From positions 26,797,704-26,861,703 of the forward strand of contig NC_088304.1 in the NCBI RefSeq assembly GCF_032854445.1: DNA of 64,000 bases, in the 5' to 3' direction. The notes beneath the pieces are model-generated. The model was given only the letters and a program-made list of their open reading frames with translations. It searched no databases and had not been told where the DNA came from. Positions 34,291 to 46,827 of this stretch are shown here, in pieces (positions within the stretch are counted from its first letter, which is position 1; each line of letters opens with the position of its first letter). This DNA comes from Liolophura sinensis (Eukaryota > Mollusca > Polyplacophora > Chitonida > Chitonidae). The translations under genes were made by a program, and so were the position numbers.

Positions 34291-34633
34291 GTAGTTTAAC
34301 TAGATGAATAGTATAGGGGATATTCTTCTCAGTGTTGATATACACACTAATTCTCCAACCACTTAATATGTGAACGAAAGTAATTACACCGTCGTGCAGT
34401 CCAATATTTCTAGATATGCAGTTGTCGTTTCGGATTATTTACATGTTTACCCCCGTTTCGAAATACGCGAGTTTTATACATATTTTCATGATATCTAGTG
34501 AAATAGGTCAAGATTAGGGTGGGGGTGTTACCTGACCATATTTAGTGATGTGGTGTGAAGCTAATATTGTTGTTGTCTCGACAAAACAGACGCCATCAGA
34601 GCCAAACCGACCCGAGAGCTGATTGTAGGGGGG

Positions 34634-34664
34634 TGACGTCATTATCTGACGTCATCTTCACGTG
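34634..34664. promoter_or_regulatory. Two CRE-like sites and a CACGTG box in the first intron
   Basis: TGACGTCA at 34634-34641 and 34647-34654, 13 bp apart start to start, followed by CACGTG at 34659-34664. These are consensus CREB/ATF and bHLH motifs within 31 bp. They lie in the long 5'-UTR intron of the Pif-like gene, a common enhancer position. Function is inferred only from motif clustering. Confidence 0.45.
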
Positions 34665-35089
34665 GGTCCACCGTATGCATTCTGTTTATTTACAAAACCG
34701 TTTTGCTTTCACACTCTTATCTCCGACAAAAAAATCCAAGGCACGTTTAGCACCCTTTTATTAACAAAGCAAAGGTGAAGTTATCAGTTCTATGAAGCCA
34801 AATGCGACTCCACGGCGGCTTTATGAAGCGTGAACTCCCGGCTGGTGCGAGATACTGCATCTTAATTTGATATCCGAAATAGATGAATGACATTAATCTT
34901 TCCATACTAAACGGATTATCTTAATCTCCCTTAAGTTATGCTTAGCTTTACTTTCCGTAGAAGCATCATTTCAGGATTCTGTCTAAAACCACAGTTATGA
35001 TCAAAAAAGCTATCACAGACTATAATTTGATATTTTATCACCATGACAGCAAATCTTAAGGACACATGTTTCTGTGGTGATCACATTAA

Positions 35090-35420
35090 ATTAAGTGGCT
35101 AAGTAAAACGAATCCATGTGTGTCACGTTATATGAAGTGGCTATGTAAAACGAATCCATGTGTGTCACATTATATGCAGTTGCTAAGTAAAACGAATCCG
35201 TGTCTGTCACATTATATGCAGTGGCTAAGTAAAACGAATCCGTGTGTGTCACATTATATGCAGTGGCTAAGTAAAATGAATCCATGTGTGTCACATTATA
35301 TGCAGTGGCTAAGTAAAACGAATCCATGTGTGTCACATTATATGCAGTTGCTAAGTAAAACGAATCCATGTGTGTCAGATTATATGGAGTGGCTAAGTAA
35401 AACGAGTTCATGTGTGTAAT
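35090..35420. repeat. 42-bp tandem repeat, about 8 copies
   Basis: The unit is GTGGCTAAGTAAAACGAATC + CATGTGTGTCACATTATATGCA. The ORFs on both strands (period 14 codons) are artefacts. Located in the first intron of the Pif-like gene. Confidence 0.95.
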
Positions 35421-35864
35421 GTTAACGGGTGGTCTTAAATTTCCCTAAACTGAACATATGTCTTTATTTTCTGTAGAAAATTGTGAATTCTATGGAAACT
35501 AGTACCACTTTCAACCAAGTTATTGCAGATAATAACTTTTTATCACCATGACAACGCATCTTACGGACAAATGGTTAAAAATTACTGCAGACAGTTTCAC
35601 CATTGGGTGATATAAAATGTTGATGTTATCTTTTAGCTACAGTTACACTATATTTCCTTTTTTCACAAAAAATCCGCATTCCTCCTGAGGTTTTATCTGT
35701 AAGGAGCACGGTGGAGGTATGTCAGGGTAATTCGTCTTCAGATACGATTGTCTGGCTGAAATTGTTAACCTCTTGTTATAAGTTAGATGATATATGCAGA
35801 TTGGACCTGAAAACGTCTTTTAAGTGAGCTGCATTAACATCTAAAAATAAGAAATGACCCGCTG

Positions 35865-36002
<138 letters not shown>

Positions 36003-36531
36003 AATTTTCAAACAGTGTTTCAATTGTTCGAAAACATATATACACGTCAGTCAATCTTGGTTTTTGATCAAGGCTGATGAAGCTGGTATAAATGTATAAA
36101 TTCAACTTAAAACACAACTGTTTACTTTCAAAGAAACTTTTAAAACATTGTGAGGAAAAAGAGAAAGTCGCGCGTTTGAAAGTCATGTACGAAGTCGTTA
36201 TTAAAGAAAAAGACATTTTACAATTAGAGGTAATTTTAATTGCGAGGGACATACTAGTAATATCTTAATTACTTTCTTCTGGCTGTCATATGTCCTAAAT
36301 TTTCCATATCAAATGATAGAATGAACTTATATATGTGCCCGTTTCAAACGTTAGCCTGCCTTTCTTATATTCAGATTAAGATATACCGTAACTTCCTTAT
36401 ACACGTGTATATAAGCATATCCATCAGATGTAGCCTTATAAGTCTCCAGACTTCGGTGTTCATATAGTTCCAGTTTTGGGAAGTATATGCCTTACTACTT
36501 AGAAGTAACCCGTAGAAGAATCCAGACTTAC

Positions 36532-36626
36532 CTTATAAAGCTGGTAAATCCTCTCAAGTTATTCCGTATATGTCCAAACTCTCCGTGCGCCGTGGGTAAG
36601 TTTCTGGTTCTCACCAGTTTGTCTAA
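36532..36626 (-). other. Putative non-coding first exon of the Pif-like gene
   Basis: Downstream of the TATA box on the - strand, sequence runs to a textbook donor TATAAG|GTAAGT at 36532/36531. The partner acceptor would be the one at 33924 just before the ATG exon, giving a 2.6 kb 5'-UTR intron. The start site is estimated from TATA spacing and is approximate. Confidence 0.5.
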
Positions 36627-36648
36627 CTCTCAAAGCCCCGTGTCTCAG

Positions 36649-36656
36649 TATTTATA
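36649..36656 (-). promoter_or_regulatory. TATA box of the Pif-like gene
   Basis: GGGTATAAATACTGAGACAC read on the - strand contains a perfect TATAAATA. It lies about 30 bp upstream of the inferred start, followed by a spliceable exon. GC-rich flanks (ACGGGTCGGAGGG) fit a core promoter. Confidence 0.55.
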
Positions 36657-36659
36657 CCC

Positions 36660-37756
36660 TCCGACCCGTCTTAATCATCAGGGGTTGGCCACTGTGGGGA
36701 GAGGGGCGAGGGGGAGGAGGGAAACCGGGGGCGAGATGAAAATTCTATCTTGAGGTCTGTTTTTTTTTTCGTCATAAAAGATGTGCTTCTTTGAGTCAGA
36801 AAAGAAGAAGCGATTTAAAATTTCTCAGCTGATCTGATTTTTTTTTTTTGCTTCACCGTGTAACCTCCGCAGGGCTTGTTCTAAAAACAGCCAATAACCA
36901 CCTTCGGGACATTTTGGAGGAATGTGTCGAAACAGGCTTGTCGATTGGTCGAATTAAATTTGTAGCCTCGTCCAGCACGTGGTGCAATGTGCATATATAG
37001 ATACATATTATATTTATACATATGACACACAAAGTTTGTGGAGTAGAACACTGCTTATAATCTAAACGATCAGAATTTCCCGAAATGATAGCAATATTCA
37101 GATATTCGTGATTACTACAGAATTGAAACACACACACACAAAAAAAAAACAACAACAAAAAAACAAAGACCGTGAAGTCCAGGGGTTTTGATATGCATTA
37201 CTGCTACTCAGAAATGATTCCTTTTTTATCCTACTGACGAGCTTGTGTTTAGCTTAGTTACAACACCGCATACATGTGGTCTATATATCTGCACGCGGAA
37301 AGCCACGGCCGCGTGACTTCCTCGCCGTAATTTGCATATAAGGTAAATTAGAAATGATATAAAGCTGATTGAAAATCAAGATTGCTGCTCTCTGATAACA
37401 TTCAGAATATTTAAATAATTAAACTCATTAATGAGTTTTAATATCGTCCTAACCTTGGCGTCGAGTTGGTGTGGTCTGTAGAACCTTGTGCGAAACAACA
37501 CTGGGATAACTCTAGTGGAAATAATTCCAGTGCATAAAGACCTGTACGACTTACTCACTGTTGGATTATGGCTATGTATACAATATGAAAAGAAGCAGCA
37601 TGGAGAGTATAACAAGAGCAGCGAAGACAGTGTCATAATTGGAAAATGGTCATCCGTAACCGGTGAAATACGACCCCTTGTCAATTTACATCTGTTAGGT
37701 TTTTATTCTCGCTGCTCATATATCAATACATGCTTAAAAAGTAGCCTGATAACTTC
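36660..37756. other. Upstream region of the Pif-like gene; no gene seen
   Basis: It contains poly(T)/poly(A) tracts near 36760, 36838 and 37138 and unremarkable AT-rich DNA. The ORFs at 36853-37158 and 37376-37790 show no recognisable domain. Confidence 0.4.
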
Positions 37757-37937
37757 CCTGCCTCCCACCAATGCTGTCGCTGTGAGTTAAAGTCCAGCTC
37801 ATGCTGGCTTCCTCTCTGGCCGTACCTGGCAATGTCTTCCAGCAATCTGTGGATGGCCGTGGGTTTCCCCGGGCTTTCCACCTTTGCATAATAGAAATAT
37901 TCTTGAGTACGACGTCAAACACCAATCAAATCAATGA
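37757..37937 (+). mobile_element. SINE type A, forward orientation, rearranged
   Basis: GTCGCTGTGAGTTAAAGTCC, AGCTCATGCTGGCTTCCTCT, GGCCGTACCTGGCAATGTCT and the 3' end TTCTTGAGTACGACGTCAAA, CACCAATCAAATCAA. The middle (TTTCCTCC...CACTTATA) is deleted. The first 14 bp (CCTCCCACCAATGC) look like displaced body sequence. Confidence 0.8.
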
Positions 37938-39085
37938 CTGTAAGTCCCCTAGCACTGTGGGTTATACAGAATACAACGCTTGAATCATCGCAATGTCATA
38001 TCAGGGCTGAAACCCTAAACGCGTGTAGCTATGACTTAACAGTACTGCATTGGCAGTACTGCAGCCATGTCGTGGCGAAAATGAAGATAAATATTTGCCG
38101 GGGATGCGCTAGACGCCACCTAGTCATGTCGTTTCGAAAGACGATGCAATGCTTGGCTCAAACGAATTTATCAGTGTCGTCCGTTTATGGACACTTTGAG
38201 AAATTCAAATGAAATATATAATATGCTAGAAAACTGTTCTTGTTGGATTTCGCTTTTGCTTTAAAATCAAGAGGTTTGCCATGTATACTAGTATACATAT
38301 CAGTTATTTATCTCTCTCTCTCATTATATTTCTACTATAAACTCCCGGTAAATACGTTAAAAACATCATCAACAAGCTCATTACCTAAAGCGAACATGAA
38401 AATTAGATTTTGTAGTTGTGTGTGGGTTTCATTTATTTTTTTTTTGAAAATGATTTTGAAGAATTAGTCTGGATGTATATGTCCGCGGTACTGTGACTTT
38501 TCACATTTATATATAGCTGAATGACATATAAACATTTTGTAGAGCACTTTTTTCCTGGACCCGGGTCATTCCTTATTATAATCTGTCCCAGTTTCCCCTA
38601 AACATATTTGCATTAATGTTGTCCACGTCATATAACAATTAAATATATCTACATATGCATTCCTGCGTTTAAGAGAAAAAAAAATAAACGATCTTCATTA
38701 CCTTGAACTAGTTCAATGTTCATAGTACATTACTCTCTATACCCACCAGTAAAGTCAATAGACTTAAATGATTCACCCTTCTACCCAGGACATCTTAGGC
38801 TAAATTAACAGATGTTTCTATATTCGGTGGAGGAGCGCCTAATAATAATAGACGATAGAAGCTTTTTGCGTCCAGGGAAAGGTGGTATATAATAGGAGGT
38901 TGTTGTAGATTTGTACATTATATCTTTAGTAAACGATCTTAATTTTGACATTATTTTTGATTTGTTTAGAAGTTGGGAAAGACATACCAGACCATTACGA
39001 ACAAGCCGAATAAAACCACTGATCACTATTTGATCATTTTATAATTATAATTATATTATAATTATTTTAATTATTTATTCATTGT
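37938..39085. other. AT-rich, no supported feature
   Basis: No exon, element or array could be supported. ORFs here are short and low in complexity. Confidence 0.4.
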
Positions 39086-39260
39086 TTTATGAACTGATTA
39101 GAGGAAAACGCCGTATCCAAGACTATTTCACTTGCATATTACTGTGGTCCGTTTCTGGGGTGGAAGAAACCTTAGCGAACTACCGGCCTTGGGCGGTAAC
39201 TGGTGAACTTTTCCACACCTGACGCACAGATTTTCAGCAGCAAAGCAAAGTTTACACCGT
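39086..39260 (-). mobile_element. Type C SINE-like fragment
   Basis: GAAAACGCCGTATCCAAGAC, GGGGTGGAAGAAACCTTAGC, GTAACTGGTGAACTTTTCCA and CACCTGACGCACAG resemble parts of 31.16-31.27, 53.64-53.84 and 63.74-63.94 kb. Strongly diverged. Confidence 0.45.
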
Positions 39261-39334
39261 GTGAGTGAAAGGCAATGGATCGTCAACGAATATCATTTAA
39301 GAGTACAGTAGCCCTGATGTTCCCTGTAATTCCC

Positions 39335-39628
39335 CCCCCCCCTCCCAACAAGGAAAATTTCTTGTACAAAAAACAGGGCAAAATTCCACCCCCTTCCCAA
39401 CAACGGAAAATTCCTTGTACGAAAACAAAGGAATATTCCTTGTACGAAAACAGGGGGGAAATTCCATGTTCGAAAACCGGGTGAAATTCCTTGCACGAAA
39501 ACATGGGGAAATTCCCTGTACGAAAACAAGGTGAAAATTCCTCGTTCAAAACCAGGGGGAAATTTCTTGTGCGAAAACATGGGAAAATGCCGTTGTACGA
39601 AAACAGGGGGAAATTCCCATTTCGAGCC
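39335..39628. repeat. About 22-28 bp tandem repeat, 10 or so copies
   Basis: The unit is near TTGTACGAAAACAGGGGGAA + ATTCC, with length variants. ORFs of 69-130 codons on both strands across it are artefacts. Confidence 0.9.
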
Positions 39629-39649
39629 ATGTTTCTTGTTTAGTGTCGG

Positions 39650-42600
39650 TGATCTATACATGTATTTTGAGATGAGAAAAATCACGGAAGCTGGGAACCC
39701 AAGATCACACCTTAACTTTGACCTTACTATGCATTATGTTGCAATCAGTGAAGTGAGGAATACTGTCTGGGATACCTATACATTCAACCGTAATTCGTGG
39801 CGTCAACAGGAACAATATGGTTAAAGAAATCCTCGTGGGAACTCAATATTTATAATACATTGTCTTACACACGAAAAAAACAAAAAAAAAAAAAACAAAA
39901 ATAATGATTAAAATTAGGATAGGACGTATATCAAATGTAGATTTCCTTAATCCGATTAATGACGTTTATGCTACTTTTCACAAACTTACAATCGTGACTT
40001 GGGCGCAAAATAAAGCTCCTGAATTTCAAATGTTTAGTGACATTGCAAGAGCTAACAATTTTTGTATTACATACCTGTATAGACATATATAGCAAGAATT
40101 TTACTTCGTTGAATTGAGATGCTTTTATCTTTTATCAGTGGATCAATACATTCAACATAAATCTTTCAGGAATTCACTTCGCAGCTGACGCTTTTGCTCA
40201 ACTACGCGTCAACGAAGGATCTACTTGCACAGAGAAATTTAAACCTGTATATTTTGGCATGTAAAAAGTTTTATGAGAAAAATTTAGACAATCTGCTTGG
40301 AATTGTGTTACATGAAGTTAGTATACCGCCTTGTTATGCATTTATGGCCAAAGCAAAGAACTGCTTCACATAATATCACATGGGGTATCGTACACATTTG
40401 CTGTAAAAATCAGTATTTTTTATTCTCCAAGAGACTTCTTCTTAACAAGTCTATTAGCCCAGTATTGTATCGGAGAAAAACTCACTACTTGTTGTTTTGT
40501 TCGGTTAATTACTGGCTGTAAAAGAAAAAAAACAACCCTCATCAAAATAGTCTGGCTGCGTAATTGATGTGACAGATGAATAAATTCAAAGTGAAATGAA
40601 TTTACTCTCTAACTGTGTAGTTATGGACCACGTGAACTCTCAGTGTTACACATGTTTGAAACAAAACATTGGTAGATATCGTAGTATGCTAACTTCAAAC
40701 TACAGAAAAATCGTGTTATACATGGAGAAATCTCAGTCAGTAACAAAATTAATATCAGTGACAAAATTAAAGACCTGTAAACAAGTCTTTTGGGGGTTTT
40801 TTGCCCAAGTAAACAAACAACTTGACGTTCTCACTGCATTTAAAACTGAATGAAAACGTTTCTGGTACGAAGGGTAAACTGTTTCATGAAGCTAAGAAGT
40901 ATGCGTGTTCAACTACTGGATATATTGCCGTTTCGACGTTTCACAAAGTTTCGTAGTTTAAAGCCTTGTTACAGCAAAACGGCCAGCTTTATCAAACTTT
41001 GTATGAAAAAAATCTTTCACAAAAAATCTCTATAAAACCATTATCCTGGCAGGATTTTGTTCGGAGGATAGCCACAGGATTGTTTCGAAGAATTTTAAAA
41101 AAATGATGCATGTTACACAAAGTCTTAGTAGATACCTATTTGCCAGACATTGAATATTTATAGCCTGTATTAATCACAGATGATATATACCAGGTTTAAG
41201 CTAAAATCTTTGCGCAAAATAATTTTCATAAGACAGAAGTTTTATAATGGAAAGATTAACCTATATTTCTGACTTTCTGACTCAACGGTCTTACAACATA
41301 ATTTATTTTGGAGATTAATTACACTTGTGTGTTGCTACGGTTCACCACAAAATATGACTGGTCTAAAATATATTTAAGGAAAGGTATATTTAATAAAACG
41401 TTTATTTTAAATAAAACATCTCGAGAAAATGCTGATTCTTTGAACATTAGGTTGTTAATGTTAAAGTATTACGACACTCCTCTCGTTCCACGCGCGCCGG
41501 ATCTGACCGCCAACTTTACACAGTGTCTGTGGGTAACCATCCCCTGGGGAATCGTGGTTAAGGTCTATATTAAATGAGGGTGATGACGGCTTGTCAGGTC
41601 CGGTGTGATTACCGTCACGGTCAGGTCTTACACCTCCCCCCTCCCCCCTTCTTCCATAGCAAGTCTACGTACAGACGTGTATAGACTCAGTATACACAAT
41701 GTATGACTGCTTATTTGTGACGCTGCGTTGACAAAACCAGTCAACCGTGGCTTCCGACGACCGGCGTACTCAAGTATTTCCGGTTGAGGTTTCCTAACTA
41801 TTCAAACGTTTGAAATGTAACCACTTAAAACCTCACGTCTGGTTTACGGGTTATCAAGTTTTTATAAATGAAATAAAAAGATATTAAAAATCTGAAAGAT
41901 TTTAAACTTATAATTTGTGAATATTTGATTCTCTACTAGACAGATCCGGTAAGCGGCGTTACATAGAAAACATGGCATGTTTCAAAATAATTACATGTAA
42001 AAATAACCATATTTTACATTCAATTATTTATTACTTGCTAATATTATTAATTTCCGCAGTTATCACTTAATAACTTATGAACACAAACGTCATCACAGTG
42101 ACTCCAAACATGGTGTCAAATGCTGACAATTTTTATCGTTCTAACTCGCTCGAAAAATGCCACTGGGTAGTTGATGGCAATCATAATTAGACTTTTAGAT
42201 GTTTTGATGCTAATCAAAGCAAAATATTCATCCAATAGAAAGAAGTGAGCACGAAAACTTTACTTTATGAAAATCTACACAAAAATATCTCGAACTTTAA
42301 ATGTGACCGAATGCTCAGTATAAGAGGTAAACGTCAAAGGAGTGGTGCATCTATTGTCGTAAGCACTAAACACAAATATTTGAGCATTTAATTGTTATTG
42401 TAAGTATTCAGTATATATTTTCAATGGCTATGTATGCTTTTTGCACAGTTGCTGGCATTTTTATACACGATGAAATGAGGCCTATTAATGCACTACCGTG
42501 TATTTTCATTCGCACTATCAGTGTGGCCATCGCAATTTTCAATTAGCACGAGGTGTTGCCCTCTTTATTGACTGCTCACAGGACAGTTATGTTAATCCGC

Positions 42601-44500
42601 AATCTAGATTAATGCAGATTTTTTTTGTCCGTATGCCGTCTGTTTTATACCCTTATTCTACACAGATCTATACAAGAACTCATCACCTTCTTAAAGGTAA
42701 TGTATCGGGCCGACAGTCAGACGAACGACTGACAATCCACAATTGAATTTCTTGAATATACACGGCGCACCTAGAATACCTTAGTGTATCGTCAACAATG
42801 GAGATGTAGGTCCATTGTAAACAATGAGATTAATATCTGTACATTCTACGTTGTTTCCCTAAAGGAATGTCAGGGTTATGAACTGAACAGGGTTCGTAAC
42901 ATTGACACCTCAAGGGTAAGAGAACAATTGGCGAGTACGTCAAACAATTCAATAAGCTTTAGTCTTCATCTGTACGTCGTATACCGTACTGCTGGCGAAT
43001 GTGTTAGCAGCATTCCGAGCTTTGTCAACGGCAGCGCTAACTCATTGTTCGTATTTATAGAACAACGTTACAACAATAAAGTTCATCAACCCTTTGATTA
43101 GAAGTTTTGTCAGGTGCCTCACGAAGGGTGTTGTTTTTCTTATAGGTTTTGTGCTATATTTTCCTCACGCGTATTAACGTGACCGTCATCTTCAGGGCCC
43201 GGAGTAGAGCACTGCACTTCCCTCTTATACGTACTTAACAAACCTCCTAACTTAAGATCACAGCCGAAGGCGCCAAATGGTTAATGTCCTGAATGCTGCA
43301 GTGAGCCAGAGTTTTAAGTTTCTGAGTTAGGATTTGCAAGTGTTATAATCACCGTCTGTGTAGCAAAAATAAAGGTATCATGACAATCGTGCGCAAATTA
43401 TGATGAAAGTAAAATTAAACAATGTGCGCTGAATAATTATTATTCTGACATATTTTGTATAAATGATACCGAAATACCAGTAACATTCCATGACACTCCT
43501 GGTAGTAGTCATTCTGAAATCGTTACTAACTCATGAAGATCAAATAATGATGATTCTAAGTCAATATAGCAATATTTCCTAAACAATGTAACGTGGCAAA
43601 TGTTACACAAAGAACGGTTTCTTTGTTAGCAATATCTTTTCGAAGGTTACGATATTTCACAATATCACTTCGGTTTTCTTCTATCCTGTTCAACTGTTAC
43701 ACAACTTTTAGACACATCATGAGGACGTGTAATCTATAGATCAGGTTACATTCTCTTCTTCGATACTTCCAAGACTACTGACCCACGCATGGTGGCTTAT
43801 TCTCAAAATTACAGTCCCTTGGAATACACGTAAGTGGAAACCTCTTTGATTGGAGATGAATACTGGTGTTCCAGAATGTTCAGTCCACGGCCCCCTGTTA
43901 TTTTTAAAATTATATTTGATTTACTTATTTGATTGGTGTTTTACGCTATTTTTATTGTATATTTAAGGTCTGTCAAGTTAAATTATCAGCCAAATACGTT
44001 GTTAACAGATGTAGTGATTTCTCATGATCTTTTTAAACACTGACACTCAAGCATCAGCATGGTCAACGACAGACTTGCGGGAATCAGTCCGGCTAAAGGC
44101 AAATGCTCAAATGGAAAGACCGTTCCAGTTTTTGCAGTTGATTTTAGATCTACCTCAGTAGGTGCTGACTATTCTAACGTTCGCTTTTGGAATGTGCACA
44201 TTTGTAATAATATAACTATATACAGCCGGTAAAAATTCAGAAATGATTTGTACTTTAAATTATAAATTAAATTGTCAAAGATTGTTAAAAGTTTTGAGAT
44301 ATAGACTTGCATAGGACAATTCGACAGAGACTCAAGCAATCCAAACAGATTGTCTTAGAACAATATCAGGTCTGGACTGATGAGATTAAAATTGTGATGG
44401 AAATCATTCACCCAAAATGGGAACTAACAGAAACCCTTATCTTCGACATTTTTGTCTTAAATTCACACTTTTTATTTGTTGAATAGAATTCTTTCGAAAA
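39650..44500. other. Gene-poor AT-rich region
   Basis: I found no exon with paired splice sites and no recognisable domain on either strand. ORFs such as 41308-41577 and 42784-43101 have ordinary random composition. A GC-richer patch with C-runs lies at about 41480-41660. A short SINE-tail-like GATTGGTGTTTTACGCTA is at about 43930. Confidence 0.4.
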
Positions 44501-46700
44501 ACTTTCTTTACTGTGTGCGAATGGAAATCCTTGCCGTTCAATGTATATAAACGATGCTGAATTATTCCACAAGAACATTATCACCATCTTTAAAATTTAT
44601 TAACCACCTTGATCGTTCTACCGTGTTAGGAGACCTGAAAATACTGAGCTCTGTCACTTGAGAGACGGCTGCAGCTTGCTGAATGGCGATATACTTACCA
44701 CAACCATCTAACGACATAACCTGAATGCAGTGCAAGCAATGTAGCTGACGAGCACTATTCTGTATTGCAGTTTGGATACCAAACAGTGACAGCGCCTTCT
44801 GGACGAAATATCTGAGTCTGGACACATGGTATATGTAATAGTAACACTATTATTGTTTAGGGTTAGCCATCCGAATGTTACATCAACTATCAAAATTTCA
44901 AATGTATGTTGTAATAAGTTAAGGGGTTCAAATACTTTATTTTAGGCTAGGGGACGTATTAATTGCTACTATTTATAGTTGCGAACCCCGTCTTTAAATA
45001 TTATATTATATTTTTGTTATTTCTTCTTAAACTTTCCTGGTAAGTACTCTTTGTGTACGTTATAGCCTCTACAGTTATTCAGTTGAGCGTTCTCGATGCT
45101 TCGGTGTTTATGATTTTCGTGTCATTGTAAATAGAGTATACATTCTGGAAATATGTATCGGTGTTTGATGTTTACGATCAAACCATCCAGAATTTTTTTA
45201 CGTTAGTCTGTAAATATGAGCGATGAAGTTGTGAAGCTCGCTGTCATTGTTCAGTTAAGAGCAGTCATGTTTACCGTCATCCACTGTGAAGGATTTTACC
45301 GGGTTTGGAGATATCGGTTTTCACGCCATTCGACATTCGTCATTTGTGCTACATTATCTGTATGTAGCCCTTTGTGAGCTTGTGTTTCTCCACTTGCTAT
45401 TTTTTGGAGACATTATTTGGAGCTTGCGTCGTTTATTATCTCTTTGTACATTTCATTTGAGTTTACCCTGAAAGAGACTTTGTGTATATTTCCGAGGAGT
45501 GAAACGTACATCGCCAGTTCGGCCTCATGGACGCTACTGTCAACCTGTCCGCCCTGAGAAGTTACACCTTCGCAGGGAGCTGGGGATCAACCATCGTAAT
45601 TATGCCCTGCCAACTACAGCTTGTCACCTATCGGACTGGCATTTGTCCGTTACCACACTGTCGTCGCTGCTGTGGTCTTACTCTCTATGCTGTACGACTC
45701 TAATTATATTATCACAAACAAGTAGTGTTTCGGTGATATAAGTTCGCATATTCATAAACATTACATCGACATTAATCGTTCAGATAGCTATTGACGTCTC
45801 TGTGTAGTCTATGTGAATGATCAGGCTTCATATTTGTGATATCTTGACATACGTCAAAAATTCAAACACAACTGCAATTAAAATGTTCAGCTCCAGAAAG
45901 TTTAAAATTTGCTTTAATGCTCTACCAACCACTCTACCAACCACGATTTGAGTTCTTTCTTGTTCTGGGTTTATCCTGTAAAGCAGTTTCAATTTATGAC
46001 TAAAATTTCTTGATAAATACGAGGCATGGTATTTTGCATATGGGTGCATATTCAGAAAGGGTCGTTCGGCCATTTATCTTACTCTTTGATAGCACCCACT
46101 CAAAGCAGTACTCTTAAGCGCTTTTCCAAGTACTTTTGGATTCATCTTGAACATTCTTCTCTGCACGAAAAATTATATTGCAGATATCAATCACGGTTAG
46201 CACTATGAGCGGCGCTTACAGCCAACTTTGAAAATCTAACTTTGATTAAACTTTTGAGAAATTATTCATAATGTTTGACGATCTACAATGGCGGCATAGC
46301 CAATATGTCTACGTGGCTATATACATTTAAAAGCGTACAACAACAACAGCATAACTGTTTGAGAGAATATTTAAAGTTAACGTTAAATGTTTATCACATA
46401 TTATAAATATACTGGTATACCTGAATGTTATATTTCTGAAAAACGTCAGACGGGACTTGAATAAAGTGTGACAGCTACATCAGGCGAGTGAGGTTATAGG
46501 TCCGTTTTAACAGGGCCCCTCGGGCTCTGCGTGTGGGTTCCACTAAACAGCAAGGCGGTTTTAAAAGGAAGGTTCTGGTTTGCTGCAGACTCACGCAGAC
46601 ATGACGGTGCGGTCAAATTGTTGGGGATTGACGGTGATGGTGGTGATGGTGAGGCGGGGGTTGGGGAGAGGGGGGGGGGGGCTTGTTGTTAGTTGTACAG
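44501..46700. other. No supported gene
   Basis: The ORFs at 44562-44893 (-), 45286-45741 (+) and 45828-46073 (-) lack recognisable domains and splice context. A C/G-rich tract with a long G-run is at about 46650-46681. Confidence 0.35.
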
Positions 46701-46707
46701 ACCTCAC

Positions 46708-46827
46708 CAGAACGTACCCACAGCCAGTGAATGAACAGTACTCCTTAACCTGACCCGAGGTTGACAGGCAGACATTGGCCGGCTGACCCACGAAGCACTG
46801 CTCAGGGGAATCGCACATATCTTTGAT
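46708..46827 (-). CDS. Isolated cysteine-rich exon, unknown gene
   Basis: Acceptor TTGGCTTGTATAG, donor GTTCTG|GTGAGG; 40 codons, phase 0 both ends. The peptide begins IKDMCDSPEQCFVGQPAN, continues VCLSTSGQVKEYC and ends SFTGCGYVL. Five cysteines in 40 residues plus well-formed splice sites suggest an extracellular disulphide-rich module. I do not recognise the family. No partner exons could be placed within several kb on the - strand. Confidence 0.5.

Noticed and set aside
39283-39685. ORFs of 115 and 130 codons on the - strand
   Set aside because: They cross the GTACGAAAACAGGGGGAAATTCC tandem repeat and low-complexity C-runs.
44562-44893. Possible exon or protein on the - strand
   Set aside because: One frame looked slightly protein-like, but no paired splice sites with consistent phase or recognisable domain was found.
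45286-45741. Two + strand ORFs in a GC-richer patch
   Set aside because: Composition is ordinary, there are no conserved motifs, and the frames do not join through plausible splice sites.
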